From assembly GCA_017419715.1 (NCBI GenBank), contig JAFOKO010000099.1, forward strand, positions 1 to 34,791: DNA of 34,791 nt, in the 5' to 3' direction. The translations under genes and the position numbers were made by a program. This document shows positions 24,311 through 32,380 of this stretch, piece by piece; within the stretch, counting starts at the first letter, position 1; every line of letters begins with the position of its first letter. The notes under the pieces were generated by a model. That model had not been told where the DNA came from and searched no databases. It worked only from the letters and a program-made list of their open reading frames with translations. The stretch is from Oscillospiraceae bacterium (GTDB taxonomy: Bacteria > Bacillota > Clostridia > Oscillospirales > Oscillospiraceae).

Positions 24311-26466
24311 GTGATCCTCTTAAATTGCTTCTCCATCTGCTTGCGTGTAATGGCTGTGCAGATGGGTCTGCCGTGGGGACAGTATTTTAAATCGTCTCTG
24401 GATAAAACCTGCTCGGCCAGTTTTTGCAGTTCACAGGGGTCGGTGATGTAACCGGCTTTGATGGCTGCCTTGCAGGCGATGCTGTGCAGGGCCTCGTCGC
24501 GTAGGCGCTGAGGGCTGTCCAGCCTGCCGTTTTGCAGGTGCTCAGCGATTTCGGAGAGGGTGGCCGCCGCATCGGATTCTCGGATATCGGAGGGGATCTG
24601 CCGTAGCAGCAGGTCCCCCTGCCCCAGGTCGTCCAGGTCGAAGCCCAGGCTCAGCAGCAGCTCGCGCTGGCCCAGCAGAATGGCGGCCTCCTCCGGATCG
24701 AAGGGGGCACTCAGGGGCTGCAGGAGGGTTTGCCCAAGGATCTGGGTCCCCTGGGCCAGGAGGCGCTCAAAGTTGATCCGCTCATGGGCGGCGTGCTTGT
24801 CGATCAGGATCAGTTCTTCTCCCTGCTCCACCAGAATATAGGTGCGGAAAACCTCGCCGATGAAGCGGAAGGACGGCGCCTTTTCCACAGCTGCCAGCGG
24901 CAGTGTGGCGTCGTGTTCCGGCTGCTGCAGTGCGGCAGCGGCACTGCTGTGGGGAATGTCGGGCTTGTGCTCTGCAGCAGCATCGTTCTGTGCCGCCTCA
25001 TTTTGCATTTTGCATTCCGCGTTCTCAATTTCCTCCCCCGGTAGCTCGACGGGGCTGTGCAGGGGAGCGGGGCGAACCGCATCGAGCAGGGATGTGCTTG
25101 CGGGCGGAACTGGGTTCTTTTGCAGAGTTTTGGTCATCTGCTCGTATTCCCAGCGTGTGAGGGTGTGCACCTGGGGCTTGGCGGTCTTGCGGTATTCCTC
25201 GGCCGACATGGCCTGGAAGAAGCGATCGCGACTGCCGGAGGTCGGCGCGGCTTGCGGACGGTCAATGACCGCCCCTACGGGCTCGGAACCCTGAACCTTG
25301 AACTCTGAACCCCCGTCCCATAGCGGCGCATCGGTGTGCGCCGCTATGGGAGCCTGTGCGTCTTGCGGGCGCACAGTGTGCGCCCCTACGGCCGTTTCCT
25401 CGCGTCCCCTATTGCCTATTGCCTGATGCCCATTGCCTGAGCCCTCTGCATTCTGCATTTGGAACGCCACCTGTCCCGGCGTGCGGTTCAGCGCGCCAAG
25501 GACGCCGTAGTGGACACAGTCAAAGATCTCTCTTTCATTGAGAAATTTGACCTCGGTTTTTGCCGGATGGACATTGACATCCACGGCGGTCAAGGGCATG
25601 GAAATATTCAGCACACAGGAGGGAAAGCGCCCGGTCATGAGCTGGTTGCGGTAGGCTTCCTCCAGAGCGGCGGTGATGATCTTGGAGCGGATATAGCGGT
25701 GATTGACGAAAAAGATCTGGTTGGCCCGGGTGCCCCGGGTGGCGGTGGGCCTGGAGACATAGCCGGAAACCCCCAGCTTTTCCCACTTGCTGTCCACCGG
25801 GACCATCTCCCCGGCGGCTTGTCGGCCCAGCACCGCGTAGATGGCGGCCAGCAGATCCCCGTCGCCGGGGCTCTGCAGCTGTTGCTGTCCGTCCTTGATC
25901 AGCCGGAAGGAGATCTCCGGATGGGCCAGGGCCTGCTTCTGCACAACGCCCGCGGCGGCGGAGCCCTCCACCGTGTCGCGCTTCATGAACTTCATCCGGG
26001 CCGGGGTGTTGAAGAACAGATCCCGGATCACGATGGTGGTGCCGACCGGGCAGCCCGCCGACTCACAGGACAGCAGCTTCCCCGCTTCGAGCGTTAAATG
26101 GCTGCCCTCGATGTCCTCGGCGGTGCGTGTGAGCAGATCCACCCGGCTCACGGCGGCAGTGGCGGCCAGAGCCTCCCCCCGGAAGCCAAGGGTGCCGATG
26201 GCTTCTAAATCCTCCTTGCTGTGCAGCTTGGAGGTGGCGTGCCGGAGGAAGGCCGTCCTGGCATCTTCCCGGTTCATGCCGCAGCCGTCGTCCGTGACCC
26301 GCAATAGGGTCATGCCGCCGTTTTGGAGCTCTACGATTATGGTTTTGGCTCCGGCGTCGATGGCGTTCTCCACCAGCTCCTTCACCACGGAGGCGGGGCG
26401 CTCTACCACCTCGCCGGCGGCGATCAGATTCGCAAGATGGGGGTCAAGCTGGATGATTTTGGGCAT
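24307..26466 (-). CDS. mutL: DNA mismatch repair protein MutL
   Basis: A 719-residue MutL. The N-terminal GHKL ATPase (about 1-330) has GEVVERPASVVKELVENAID, DDGCGM and TLGFRGEAL. The C-terminal domain (about 530-719) has the endonuclease motif DKHAAHERINFE near 557, plus ACKAAIKAG and CPHGRP near 696, so nicking activity is expected. The linker between them (about 330-530) is long and low in conservation, and its DNA is largely dispersed repeats (see repeat entries 25000-25460). The start 26466 follows AAGGAGG; an upstream TTG-type start at 26526 is not needed. Confidence 0.96.
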   Translation of the reverse strand: MPKIIQLDPHLANLIAAGEVVERPASVVKELVENAIDAGAKTIIVELQNGGMTLLRVTDDGCGMNREDARTAFLRHATSKLHSKEDLEAIGTLGFRGEALAATAAVSRVDLLTRTAEDIEGSHLTLEAGKLLSCESAGCPVGTTIVIRDLFFNTPARMKFMKRDTVEGSAAAGVVQKQALAHPEISFRLIKDGQQQLQSPGDGDLLAAIYAVLGRQAAGEMVPVDSKWEKLGVSGYVSRPTATRGTRANQIFFVNHRYIRSKIITAALEEAYRNQLMTGRFPSCVLNISMPLTAVDVNVHPAKTEVKFLNEREIFDCVHYGVLGALNRTPGQVAFQMQNAEGSGNGHQAIGNRGREETAVGAHTVRPQDAQAPIAAHTDAPLWDGGSEFKVQGSEPVGAVIDRPQAAPTSGSRDRFFQAMSAEEYRKTAKPQVHTLTRWEYEQMTKTLQKNPVPPASTSLLDAVRPAPLHSPVELPGEEIENAECKMQNEAAQNDAAAEHKPDIPHSSAAAALQQPEHDATLPLAAVEKAPSFRFIGEVFRTYILVEQGEELILIDKHAAHERINFERLLAQGTQILGQTLLQPLSAPFDPEEAAILLGQRELLLSLGFDLDDLGQGDLLLRQIPSDIRESDAAATLSEIAEHLQNGRLDSPQRLRDEALHSIACKAAIKAGYITDPCELQKLAEQVLSRDDLKYCPHGRPICTAITRKQMEKQFKRIT
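25000..25021. repeat. ATTTTGC heptamer repeats inside mutL
   Basis: About three tandem heptamers related to ATTTTGC, translated as ECKMQNE-type residues near 480-490 of MutL. Confidence 0.6.
25254..25278 (-). repeat. GTAG-headed palindromic element inside mutL
   Basis: Minus strand: GTAGGGGC, stem GGTCA, TTGACC. It is read in frame within the MutL linker. Confidence 0.65.
25291..25310. repeat. heptamer-like repeats (TGAAC-type) inside mutL
   Basis: CTGAACCTTGAACTCTGAAC is a 6- to 7-base periodic stretch translated as SEFKVQGSE. Confidence 0.5.
25319..25348. repeat. 12-bp-arm palindrome inside mutL
   Basis: CATAGCGGCGCA pairs with TGCGCCGCTATG around TCGGTG. It lies between two GTAG elements. 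Confidence 0.65.
25366..25389 (-). repeat. GTAG-headed palindromic element inside mutL
   Basis: Minus strand: GTAGG, then GGCGCACA/TGTGCGCC-type stem, in frame in the linker. Confidence 0.6.
25408..25460. repeat. ATTGCCT and CTGCATT short repeats inside mutL
   Basis: CCTATTGCCTATTGCCTGAT and a further ATTGCCTGA are followed by two CTGCATT units. The first kind also occurs at 621-651 and 33553-33647. Confidence 0.65.
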
Positions 26467-26492
26467 GGGAACGCCTCCTTGATTCATCTGTG

Positions 26493-26513
26493 CAGGGACG
26501 GCAAATTGCCGTC
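26493..26513. repeat. palindrome in the mutS-mutL spacer
   Basis: CAGGGACGGCAAATTGCCGTC: a perfect GACGGCAA/TTGCCGTC palindrome with a CAGG head, the GTAG-group variant. ACGGCTGAGAGCCGT follows at 26536-26550. Confidence 0.5.
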
Positions 26514-26553
26514 TGTGTCGCGGCACGGTTTTGCGGACGGCTGAGAGCCGTTC

Positions 26554-29160
26554 TTACAAAAGCTGTTTCAGTTCGTACAGCAGGGTAAACGCCTCGTAGG
26601 GGGTCATGGCCTCTAAAGTGATGGCCTCAATGCGCTTTTTCAGCTCTTCGGCGGTGGGGTCGCCCAGGGCGGTCTGGGCCAGGGGCAGCTCCACGCCTGG
26701 CGGGGCCTGCACCGGGACGATGATCCGGCTGGGGCCTTTTTCCTCCAGCTCTGCCAGAATGTCTCTGGCCCGTTTGACCACCTTGGCCGGCATGCCGGCC
26801 AGCTTGGCGACTTCCACGCCGTAGCTGCCGTCGGCTACGCCGGGGAGGATCTTGCGCAGGAAGACGATGTCGTCCTTACGGCGCTTGACGCAAATATTGT
26901 AGTTGCGGATCTCCGGGTGGGTCTCGGCCAGACTGGTGAGTTCATGGTAGTGGGTGGCGAAGAGGGTCTTGCAGCCCAGGCGCAAGGGGTCGCTTACATG
27001 CTCCAGCACCGCCTGGGCGATGGCTATGCCGTCATAAGTGGCGGTGCCCCGGCCGATCTCGTCCAGGATCAGCAGGCTACGCGGCGTGGCATTTTTCAGA
27101 ATGTCCGCCATTTCGGACATCTCCACCAGAAAAGTGGACTGCCCGGCGGCCAGATCGTCCGAAGCGCCGATGCGGGTGAAGATCTTGTCCACCACGCCGA
27201 TCCGGGCCGCAGAGGCCGGAACAAAGCTGCCCATCTGGGCCATGAGAACGATCAGCGCCACCTGTCGCATATAGGTAGATTTACCGGCCATATTGGGGCC
27301 GGTGATGACAGCTGCCCGCTCCCGTTTGCCGTCCATGACGGTGTCGTTGGGGACAAAAAGCGCATCGCGGAGCGTCTTTTCCACCACAGGATGCCGCCCC
27401 GCCGTGATCTCGATGGAGGCGGAGAGGTCCACCTCCGGCATACAGTAGTTGTTTTGCACCGCCAGCTCGGCCAGGCAGGCCAGCACATCGGCGGCGGCGA
27501 TGGCCCGGGAGCTTTGCTGAATGCGGGCGGCGTTGGCCGCAAGCTGCTCCCGAAGCTTGGTGAAGATATCGTATTCCAGGGCGTTGACCCGGTCCTTGGC
27601 GCCCAGGATCGTGTTTTCCAGTTCTTTCAATTCCTGGGTGATGTAGCGTTCCCCATTGGCCAGCGTCTGTTTGCGGATATAGTGGTCGGGCACCAGATCC
27701 ACCTGGCCCTTGGCGACCTCGATGTAGTAGCCAAAGACCCGGTTGTAGCCCACGCGCAAATTCTTGATGCCCGTTTTTTCCTTTTCCTCGGCCTCGATCC
27801 GGGCGAGGGTCCCCTTGCCGCCGGACATGATGTCCCGCAGGCGGTCTACTTCTTCGTTACAGCCCGGACGGATCAGCCCGCCATCGCGCAGGGAGAAGGG
27901 AGGCTCGTCGGCAATGGTGCTGTCGATGGCCTGGCGCAAATCGGCCAGGTCGTCCAGTGTCTCGGTGACGACGGCCAGCATGGAGCTGTGGAAGCCCGCA
28001 AGCTGGGCCTTCAACGCGGGCAGGCTTGCGCTGCCCTGGCTGAGCTGGACCAGATCCCGGGCGTTGGCCGCGCCGGTGACGATCCGGGCCGTGACCCGTT
28101 CGAGGTCGGTGACAGATTTCAGAGCCAGCAGCAGCTCCTGCCGGGGCAGGGTGCTGTCCTTGAGCTCCTTGACCGCGTCCAGACGCTGGCGGATCTCGTT
28201 GGGGTTCCGTAAGGGCTTTTCCATCCAGGCACGGAGCATCCGGGAACCCATGGCGGTCTTGGTCTTATCCATGACCCAAAGCAGGCTTCCCTTTTTGTCC
28301 TTGCCGCGAAGCGTCTGGGTCAATTCCAGATTCCGGCGGGCGGCAAGGTCCAGCTCCAGATAGCGGCCGGAAAGATAGTATTCTATATGGTTGACATGGC
28401 TGATGTCACTCTTTTGCAACTCCCGTAGGGTGCATATCAGGGCCCCCAGGGCAAGCCGGGTGGGCAGGGGCAGCGCGGAGAGCTCCTGCCCGGGGAATTG
28501 TGCCGTTAGGATCTCAGATACCGCCTCGTCCTCGTAGAGCCCCCGCTTGCCCACATTCACCGGGCAGTGCAGACGGAGCTGTACATCCAAGGCGAAGCGC
28601 TGGCTCTGGGCCAGGTCCTCATCCACGATCAGCTCCTTGGGCTCAAAGCGGCCCAGCTCATTCAAGGCTTTGTCACGGGCATCGTCCCCGTCGGCCAGGG
28701 TGGCGCAGGCCTCGCCGGTGGAAATATCGATCAAGGCGATGCCGATGCCCTCGGCGGCCTGGCAGAGAGAGGCGTAGTAGTTGTTGTTGCCCTCGTCGAG
28801 CATGGAACTCTCCACTACGGTGGCGGGGGTGATGATGCGGATGATGTCCCGATCCACCAGCCCCTTGGCCATGGCCGGGTCTTCCATCTGCTCACAGATG
28901 GCCACCTTGTAGCCCTTGCCGACCAGCCGGGCGATGTAGCTCTCGGCGGCGTGGAAGGGCACGCCGCACATGGGCGTCCGCTCTTCCTCGGCCTTGCCCC
29001 GGTCCCGGGTGGTCAAGGTGAGATCCAGTTCCTTGGCCGCCACGCGGGCGTCCTCGTCGAACATCTCATAGAAGTCCCCCAGCCGGAAGAACAGCAGACA
29101 GTCCGGATGCCGGGCATGGAGCTCCTTGTATTGTTTCATCATCGGGGTGAGTTCAGCCAT
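26554..29160 (-). CDS. mutS: DNA mismatch repair protein MutS
   Basis: An 868-residue mismatch-recognition ATPase. The N-terminal mismatch-binding motif is present as GDFYEMF (Phe-x-Glu near 36), connector and lever regions follow, and the C-terminal ABC ATPase has GPNMAGKST near 620, LLILDEIGRGT and the trailing ATHYHEL. It ends in a helix-turn-helix dimer region. The start at 29160 (MAELTPMMKQY) follows GGAGGT by 6 bp; an upstream in-frame start at 29196 is not supported. It sits 93 bp upstream of mutL, a conserved pairing. Confidence 0.97.
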   Translation of the reverse strand: MAELTPMMKQYKELHARHPDCLLFFRLGDFYEMFDEDARVAAKELDLTLTTRDRGKAEEERTPMCGVPFHAAESYIARLVGKGYKVAICEQMEDPAMAKGLVDRDIIRIITPATVVESSMLDEGNNNYYASLCQAAEGIGIALIDISTGEACATLADGDDARDKALNELGRFEPKELIVDEDLAQSQRFALDVQLRLHCPVNVGKRGLYEDEAVSEILTAQFPGQELSALPLPTRLALGALICTLRELQKSDISHVNHIEYYLSGRYLELDLAARRNLELTQTLRGKDKKGSLLWVMDKTKTAMGSRMLRAWMEKPLRNPNEIRQRLDAVKELKDSTLPRQELLLALKSVTDLERVTARIVTGAANARDLVQLSQGSASLPALKAQLAGFHSSMLAVVTETLDDLADLRQAIDSTIADEPPFSLRDGGLIRPGCNEEVDRLRDIMSGGKGTLARIEAEEKEKTGIKNLRVGYNRVFGYYIEVAKGQVDLVPDHYIRKQTLANGERYITQELKELENTILGAKDRVNALEYDIFTKLREQLAANAARIQQSSRAIAAADVLACLAELAVQNNYCMPEVDLSASIEITAGRHPVVEKTLRDALFVPNDTVMDGKRERAAVITGPNMAGKSTYMRQVALIVLMAQMGSFVPASAARIGVVDKIFTRIGASDDLAAGQSTFLVEMSEMADILKNATPRSLLILDEIGRGTATYDGIAIAQAVLEHVSDPLRLGCKTLFATHYHELTSLAETHPEIRNYNICVKRRKDDIVFLRKILPGVADGSYGVEVAKLAGMPAKVVKRARDILAELEEKGPSRIIVPVQAPPGVELPLAQTALGDPTAEELKKRIEAITLEAMTPYEAFTLLYELKQLL

Positions 29161-29182
29161 GGTATTACCTCCGAAATCGGAT

Positions 29183-29224
29183 GTAGGGACAAGCACCTGT
29201 GCCCTTCATGGGTATTGCTTGTCC
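29183..29224 (+). repeat. 42-bp GTAG element, left flank of the GNAT gene
   Basis: It begins GTAGGGACAAGCA and ends TGCTTGTCC; the ends pair over 9 bp. It is nearly identical and inverted relative to 29730-29771. Confidence 0.75.
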
Positions 29225-29235
29225 GCGAGGAATGC

Positions 29236-29706
29236 TTAATCTTTTTCGTAAAAAACGATGTCCATTCGAGCGTTGATCTTTTCAATCTGTCCGGTTTGAT
29301 GGTATCCCATTTTTTCGTACAAATGAAGATTTCCTGCTTCCTGGGCGATAGTATCCAAGCACCAATGCACAGAGCCATGGATTTGTTCGGCAGCTCGGAT
29401 TGCGGCCTGTGCAAATCCTTTGTCTCTGTGCTCCGGCATGATAAAGATGGGAGAAATCCGCTTTCTGCTCCCGTCTTTTTTGTCGATAATCCGAATAGCG
29501 CCGACCGCTTGACCTCCGGCTTGGATGAAATAATACACAGTCCACGGCTGTTCAAATTTTGTCAGGAGCTTTTCAAAAGGCTCTGCACCGGGGCTTGTAT
29601 CAAAGTCTCTATATTTTTCCAGCAAAGCGGAAAAGGCTTCGAGCTGCATGCGCCAAATGGTCTGCATGTCATCCCTTTCGGCTGCTTGCAATGTAACAGC
29701 TTCCAT
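29236..29706 (-). CDS. GNAT family N-acetyltransferase
   Basis: A 156-residue single-domain GNAT: AVGAIRIIDKK, RISPIFIMPEHRDKGFAQAA (cofactor loop HRDKGFA) and NLHLYEKMGYHQTGQIEKIN are the expected strands and loops. The substrate is unknown. The start 29706 follows GAGG by 8 bp; an upstream in-frame start at 29787 would translate the flanking repeat. It interrupts the miaB-mutS order and is bracketed by inverted 42-bp repeats, so it looks like an inserted cargo gene. Confidence 0.85.
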   Translation of the reverse strand: MEAVTLQAAERDDMQTIWRMQLEAFSALLEKYRDFDTSPGAEPFEKLLTKFEQPWTVYYFIQAGGQAVGAIRIIDKKDGSRKRISPIFIMPEHRDKGFAQAAIRAAEQIHGSVHWCLDTIAQEAGNLHLYEKMGYHQTGQIEKINARMDIVFYEKD

Positions 29707-29729
29707 ATCGTTTTCCTCTACATGTGGGT

Positions 29730-29771
29730 GGACAAGCAATACCCATGAAGGGCACAGGTGCTTGTTCCTAC
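29730..29771 (-). repeat. 42-bp GTAG element, right flank of the GNAT gene
   Basis: Reverse-oriented copy of 29183-29224 with one mismatch by eye. Confidence 0.75.
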
Positions 29772-29797
29772 GGCAGAATCGAAACATGGACGCGGCA

Positions 29798-29820
29798 GGC
29801 GGGCAGATTGCCCGCGCTAC
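29798..29820 (-). repeat. GTAG-headed palindromic element at the miaB stop
   Basis: Identical to 15576-15598. The TAG of its GTAG head is the miaB stop codon (29817-29819). Confidence 0.7.
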
Positions 29821-31223
29821 GGCGTGACGGAACCGACCAGCGACCAGGTGGTTGCGTCGGTAATGGTTACATAGATAAACGAACCGATCAAATCGTCGTC
29901 GCCGTCCAGGCGGACCAGGCGGCCGCCGTCGGTGCGGGCGGTGAGCTTGTCGCCGTCTCTGCCGTCCACTAAGACGCGGAGCGTCTTGCCAATCAGCGCC
30001 CTGTGCTTCTCCTCGGAGATCGCGTTCTGCACGGCCAGCAGGCGGTCAAAACGGCGGTTTTTCTCTTCCTTGGTAGTGGGGTCGGGCAGCTCCGCCGCCG
30101 GGGTGCCGGGGCGGGGGGAATAGATGAAGGTGAACAGGGCTTCATAGCGCACCTGCTGGATCAGGCTCACGGTGTCCTCAAACTCTTCCTCGGTCTCGCC
30201 GGGGAAGCCCACGATCACATCGGAGGTGAAGACGATCTCCGGCATCAGCTTCCGGCCATATTCGATCAAAGAAAGGTACTGCGCCCGGTCATAGTGGCGG
30301 TTCATGGCCTTCAAGATCCGGTCGTTGCCGGACTGGAAGGGCAGGTGGAACTGCTTGGCGATCCTGGGGTGGCTCGCCATTGTGTCGAAGAGCTTGTGGC
30401 TGGCGTCCCGGGGGTGGGAGGTCATGAAGCGGAGGATGAAGTCTCCGTCCAGCTCCGCGATCTGCCCCAGCAGATCCGCAAAGTCCACGCCCAGGCCCAG
30501 GTCCTTGCCGTAGGAATTGACATTCTGGCCCAGGAGGGTGATCTCCTTGTAGCCCTTGGCGATGAGATCCCGGCACTCCGCCAGAATGTCCTCGGGCAGA
30601 CGGCTCCGCTCCCGGCCCCGGACATAGGGGACGATGCAGTAGGAGCAGAAGTTGTTGCAGCCGTACATGATGCTCACCCAGGCCTTGATCGGGTTCGTCC
30701 GCACCAGGGGCAGGCCCTCGGCAATGGCCCCGGCGGAATCCTCCACGGCGTAGGCCTTGCGGTGCCGGATCAGGACCCGGTAGAGATGCTCGGGCAGCTG
30801 CCAGAGATGGTGGGGCGAGAAGATGCCGTCCACATGGGGATAGGACTTCTTCATGCGCTCGGAGATCTCGGGCTTGCCCATCATGCAGCCGCAAACGAAG
30901 ATCTTCTGCCCCGGGTGACGGCGCTTGGTGTGCACCAGCGCGCCTACATTGCCGAAGACCCGCTGGGCCGCGTGCTCCCGGATGGCGCAAGTGTTGATGA
31001 CGATCAGATCCGCGCCCTCGGCCTGCTCTGTCAAACCGTAGCCGCAGCGCTCCAAAATGCCTCGGATCTGTTCCGAGTCGGCCTCATTTTGCTGGCAGCC
31101 GTAGGTCTCCACATAGGCCACGGGCGTCACGCCCTGGCTCTGCCACCAGCTTTTGATATAGTCGCTGATCTCCTCCTGCCGATGCAGCTCTTCCTGGGAG
31201 ATCAGAGGTGTTTTCCGTTCCAA
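29817..31223 (-). CDS. miaB: tRNA-2-methylthio-N6-dimethylallyladenosine synthase
   Basis: A radical-SAM methylthiotransferase that converts i6A37 to ms2i6A37 in tRNA, using the MiaA product. Numbering from the TTG start: auxiliary-cluster cysteines C43 (ETYGCQQNEAD), C79 (INTCAIR) and C113 (VCGCMM), radical-SAM cluster CNNFCSYC (C189, C193, C196), and a C-terminal TRAM domain. Length 468. I choose TTG 31223 because GGAGG sits 7 to 8 bp before it; the GTG at 31262 lies only a few bases from the predicted transcription start. The stop codon falls in a GTAG palindrome. First gene of the long minus-strand run. Confidence 0.95.
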   Translation of the reverse strand: MERKTPLISQEELHRQEEISDYIKSWWQSQGVTPVAYVETYGCQQNEADSEQIRGILERCGYGLTEQAEGADLIVINTCAIREHAAQRVFGNVGALVHTKRRHPGQKIFVCGCMMGKPEISERMKKSYPHVDGIFSPHHLWQLPEHLYRVLIRHRKAYAVEDSAGAIAEGLPLVRTNPIKAWVSIMYGCNNFCSYCIVPYVRGRERSRLPEDILAECRDLIAKGYKEITLLGQNVNSYGKDLGLGVDFADLLGQIAELDGDFILRFMTSHPRDASHKLFDTMASHPRIAKQFHLPFQSGNDRILKAMNRHYDRAQYLSLIEYGRKLMPEIVFTSDVIVGFPGETEEEFEDTVSLIQQVRYEALFTFIYSPRPGTPAAELPDPTTKEEKNRRFDRLLAVQNAISEEKHRALIGKTLRVLVDGRDGDKLTARTDGGRLVRLDGDDDLIGSFIYVTITDATTWSLVGSVTP

Positions 31224-31273
31224 ATTGGTGTCCTCCGTCCAGAAGTTGATAGTACTCCACACTAATTCAAGAT

Positions 31274-31302
31274 ATTATAGCATTTCCCAATGGGAAATGC
31301 AA
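31274..31302 (-). promoter_or_regulatory. miaB promoter with palindromic operator-like spacer
   Basis: Minus-strand TTGCAT (31297-31302) and consensus TATAAT (31274-31279) are 17 bp apart. The spacer is almost filled by the inverted repeat CATTTCCCA-A-TGGGAAATG (31281-31299), a plausible repressor or regulator site. Confidence 0.6.
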
Positions 31303-31326
31303 GATTTTTGTCACCTGCAGGGAATG

Positions 31327-31358
31327 AAAAGGGCAGCTCCCCGTTTGGAGAGCTGCCC
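31327..31358 (-). terminator. terminator of the Asp/Trp-rich gene
   Basis: Minus-strand stem GGGCAGCTC/GAGCTGCCC (31331-31358) followed by TTTT. It separates this gene from the miaB promoter. Confidence 0.7.
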
Positions 31359-31382
31359 GTGGAAAAACAAAGTGGATCGGAT

Positions 31383-31850
31383 CTACCAGTCGGAATCCCA
31401 GTCGACATCATCATCCCAGTCCCAATCGTCATCCCAGTCATCGTCGCCCCAGTCGTCATTGTCATCCCGGCCGTTATCGTCATTCCGGTCGTCGTACCAG
31501 TCGTTATTGTCCTCCCGGTTATGATCATCGTCCCAATCGTAAACATAAGCCCAGTCTTGCCCATCTTCGCCTGCCTCGCTGCGATTGGGATCGGGCATCG
31601 TATCGTCGCGCCCGCCGTCAAAAGCGGGAACATCATTGCCCACGCTGTCGACGGCAGAACCGTAGTAGTAGTCCCGATACTCCTGTGAAAAGGTACCGTC
31701 AAGGGCCGTGCGGGGCACATAGACCCATCCGTCTTCATATTGATACCAGCTGTCGCGGTAATAGTAATACTTGTTTTCATAACTGCAATCATAACGCGAA
31801 AAAAGATAGAAGTCAAGGCCTCTCAAACACGCCTTATCACAGAATTTCAT
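31383..31850 (-). CDS. Asp/Trp-rich acidic hypothetical protein
   Basis: A 155-residue protein with no recognised domain. The first third is tyrosine-rich (ENKYYYYRDSWYQYEDGW), the middle is ordinary, and the last 50 residues are extremely acidic with regularly placed Trp (DDWDDDWDWDDDVDWDSDW). No signal peptide or membrane segment is obvious. The ATG at 31850 has no clear ribosome binding site, so the true start may be further in, or the gene may be a truncated remnant of a larger protein. A terminator follows. Function unknown; acidic tails of this kind could bind metal or basic partners. Confidence 0.55.
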   Translation of the reverse strand: MKFCDKACLRGLDFYLFSRYDCSYENKYYYYRDSWYQYEDGWVYVPRTALDGTFSQEYRDYYYGSAVDSVGNDVPAFDGGRDDTMPDPNRSEAGEDGQDWAYVYDWDDDHNREDNNDWYDDRNDDNGRDDNDDWGDDDWDDDWDWDDDVDWDSDW

Positions 31851-31873
31851 AAACTGGAGCGGGGGGCGATGCG

Positions 31874-32347
31874 ATGAGCGGCTATGACCGAGGTGCGACG
31901 ACGGCCTATGCGCGGCGCTGGGCGCTGGGGCGCAATCCGGCCTACTACGATTTTACGGAGCTGGGCGGCGACTGCACGAATTTCGTCTCTCAGTGCCTCT
32001 TTGCCGGCTCCGGGGTGATGAATTTGACGCCCGTGACGGGCTGGTTTTACCGAAGCGCAATGGATCGTACGGCCAGCTGGACGGGGGTGGAATATCTCTG
32101 GCGCTTTCTGACCGCCAACCATGGCCCCGGCCCCTACGGACGGGCCTGCAAACGGGACGAGCTGGAACCGGGCGACTTGATCCAGCTGGGGGACGGCACA
32201 GGCCGCTACTATCACTGCCTGCTGGTGCTTCGCCCCGGTCTTGATCCGCTGGTGGCGGCCCACGACTACAACGCGCTGAACCGCCCTCTGTCGGATTATG
32301 CCTACCGGGCGCTCCGGTTTTTGCATGTGGAGGGAGCGCGGAGATAA
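31874..32347 (+). CDS. amidase-domain (Amidase_6-like) protein
   Basis: The 157-residue protein matches the small cysteine amidase-like domain often found in Firmicute cell-wall proteins: RRWALGRNPAYYDFTELGGD, GGDCTNFVSQCLFAG with the likely nucleophile Cys near 35, GDLIQLGDG, and a histidine in the YYHCLLVL or AAHDYN strand. There is no signal peptide or transmembrane segment, so it seems cytoplasmic or a domain fragment. The start follows GGGG by about 6 bp. It is divergent from the acidic protein gene and convergent with dnaJ. Confidence 0.75.
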   Translation: MSGYDRGATTAYARRWALGRNPAYYDFTELGGDCTNFVSQCLFAGSGVMNLTPVTGWFYRSAMDRTASWTGVEYLWRFLTANHGPGPYGRACKRDELEPGDLIQLGDGTGRYYHCLLVLRPGLDPLVAAHDYNALNRPLSDYAYRALRFLHVEGARR

Positions 32348-32374
32348 AAAACAGCCCCCGGGCAGCGGGGGCTG
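32346..32374 (-). terminator. terminator of the dnaK-dnaJ operon
   Basis: Minus-strand stem CAGCCCCCG/CGGGGGCTG with a 5-base loop is followed by TTTTTT. It is a strong intrinsic terminator for dnaJ and may also act weakly on the opposite strand. Confidence 0.9.
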
Positions 32375-32380
32375 AATTGC

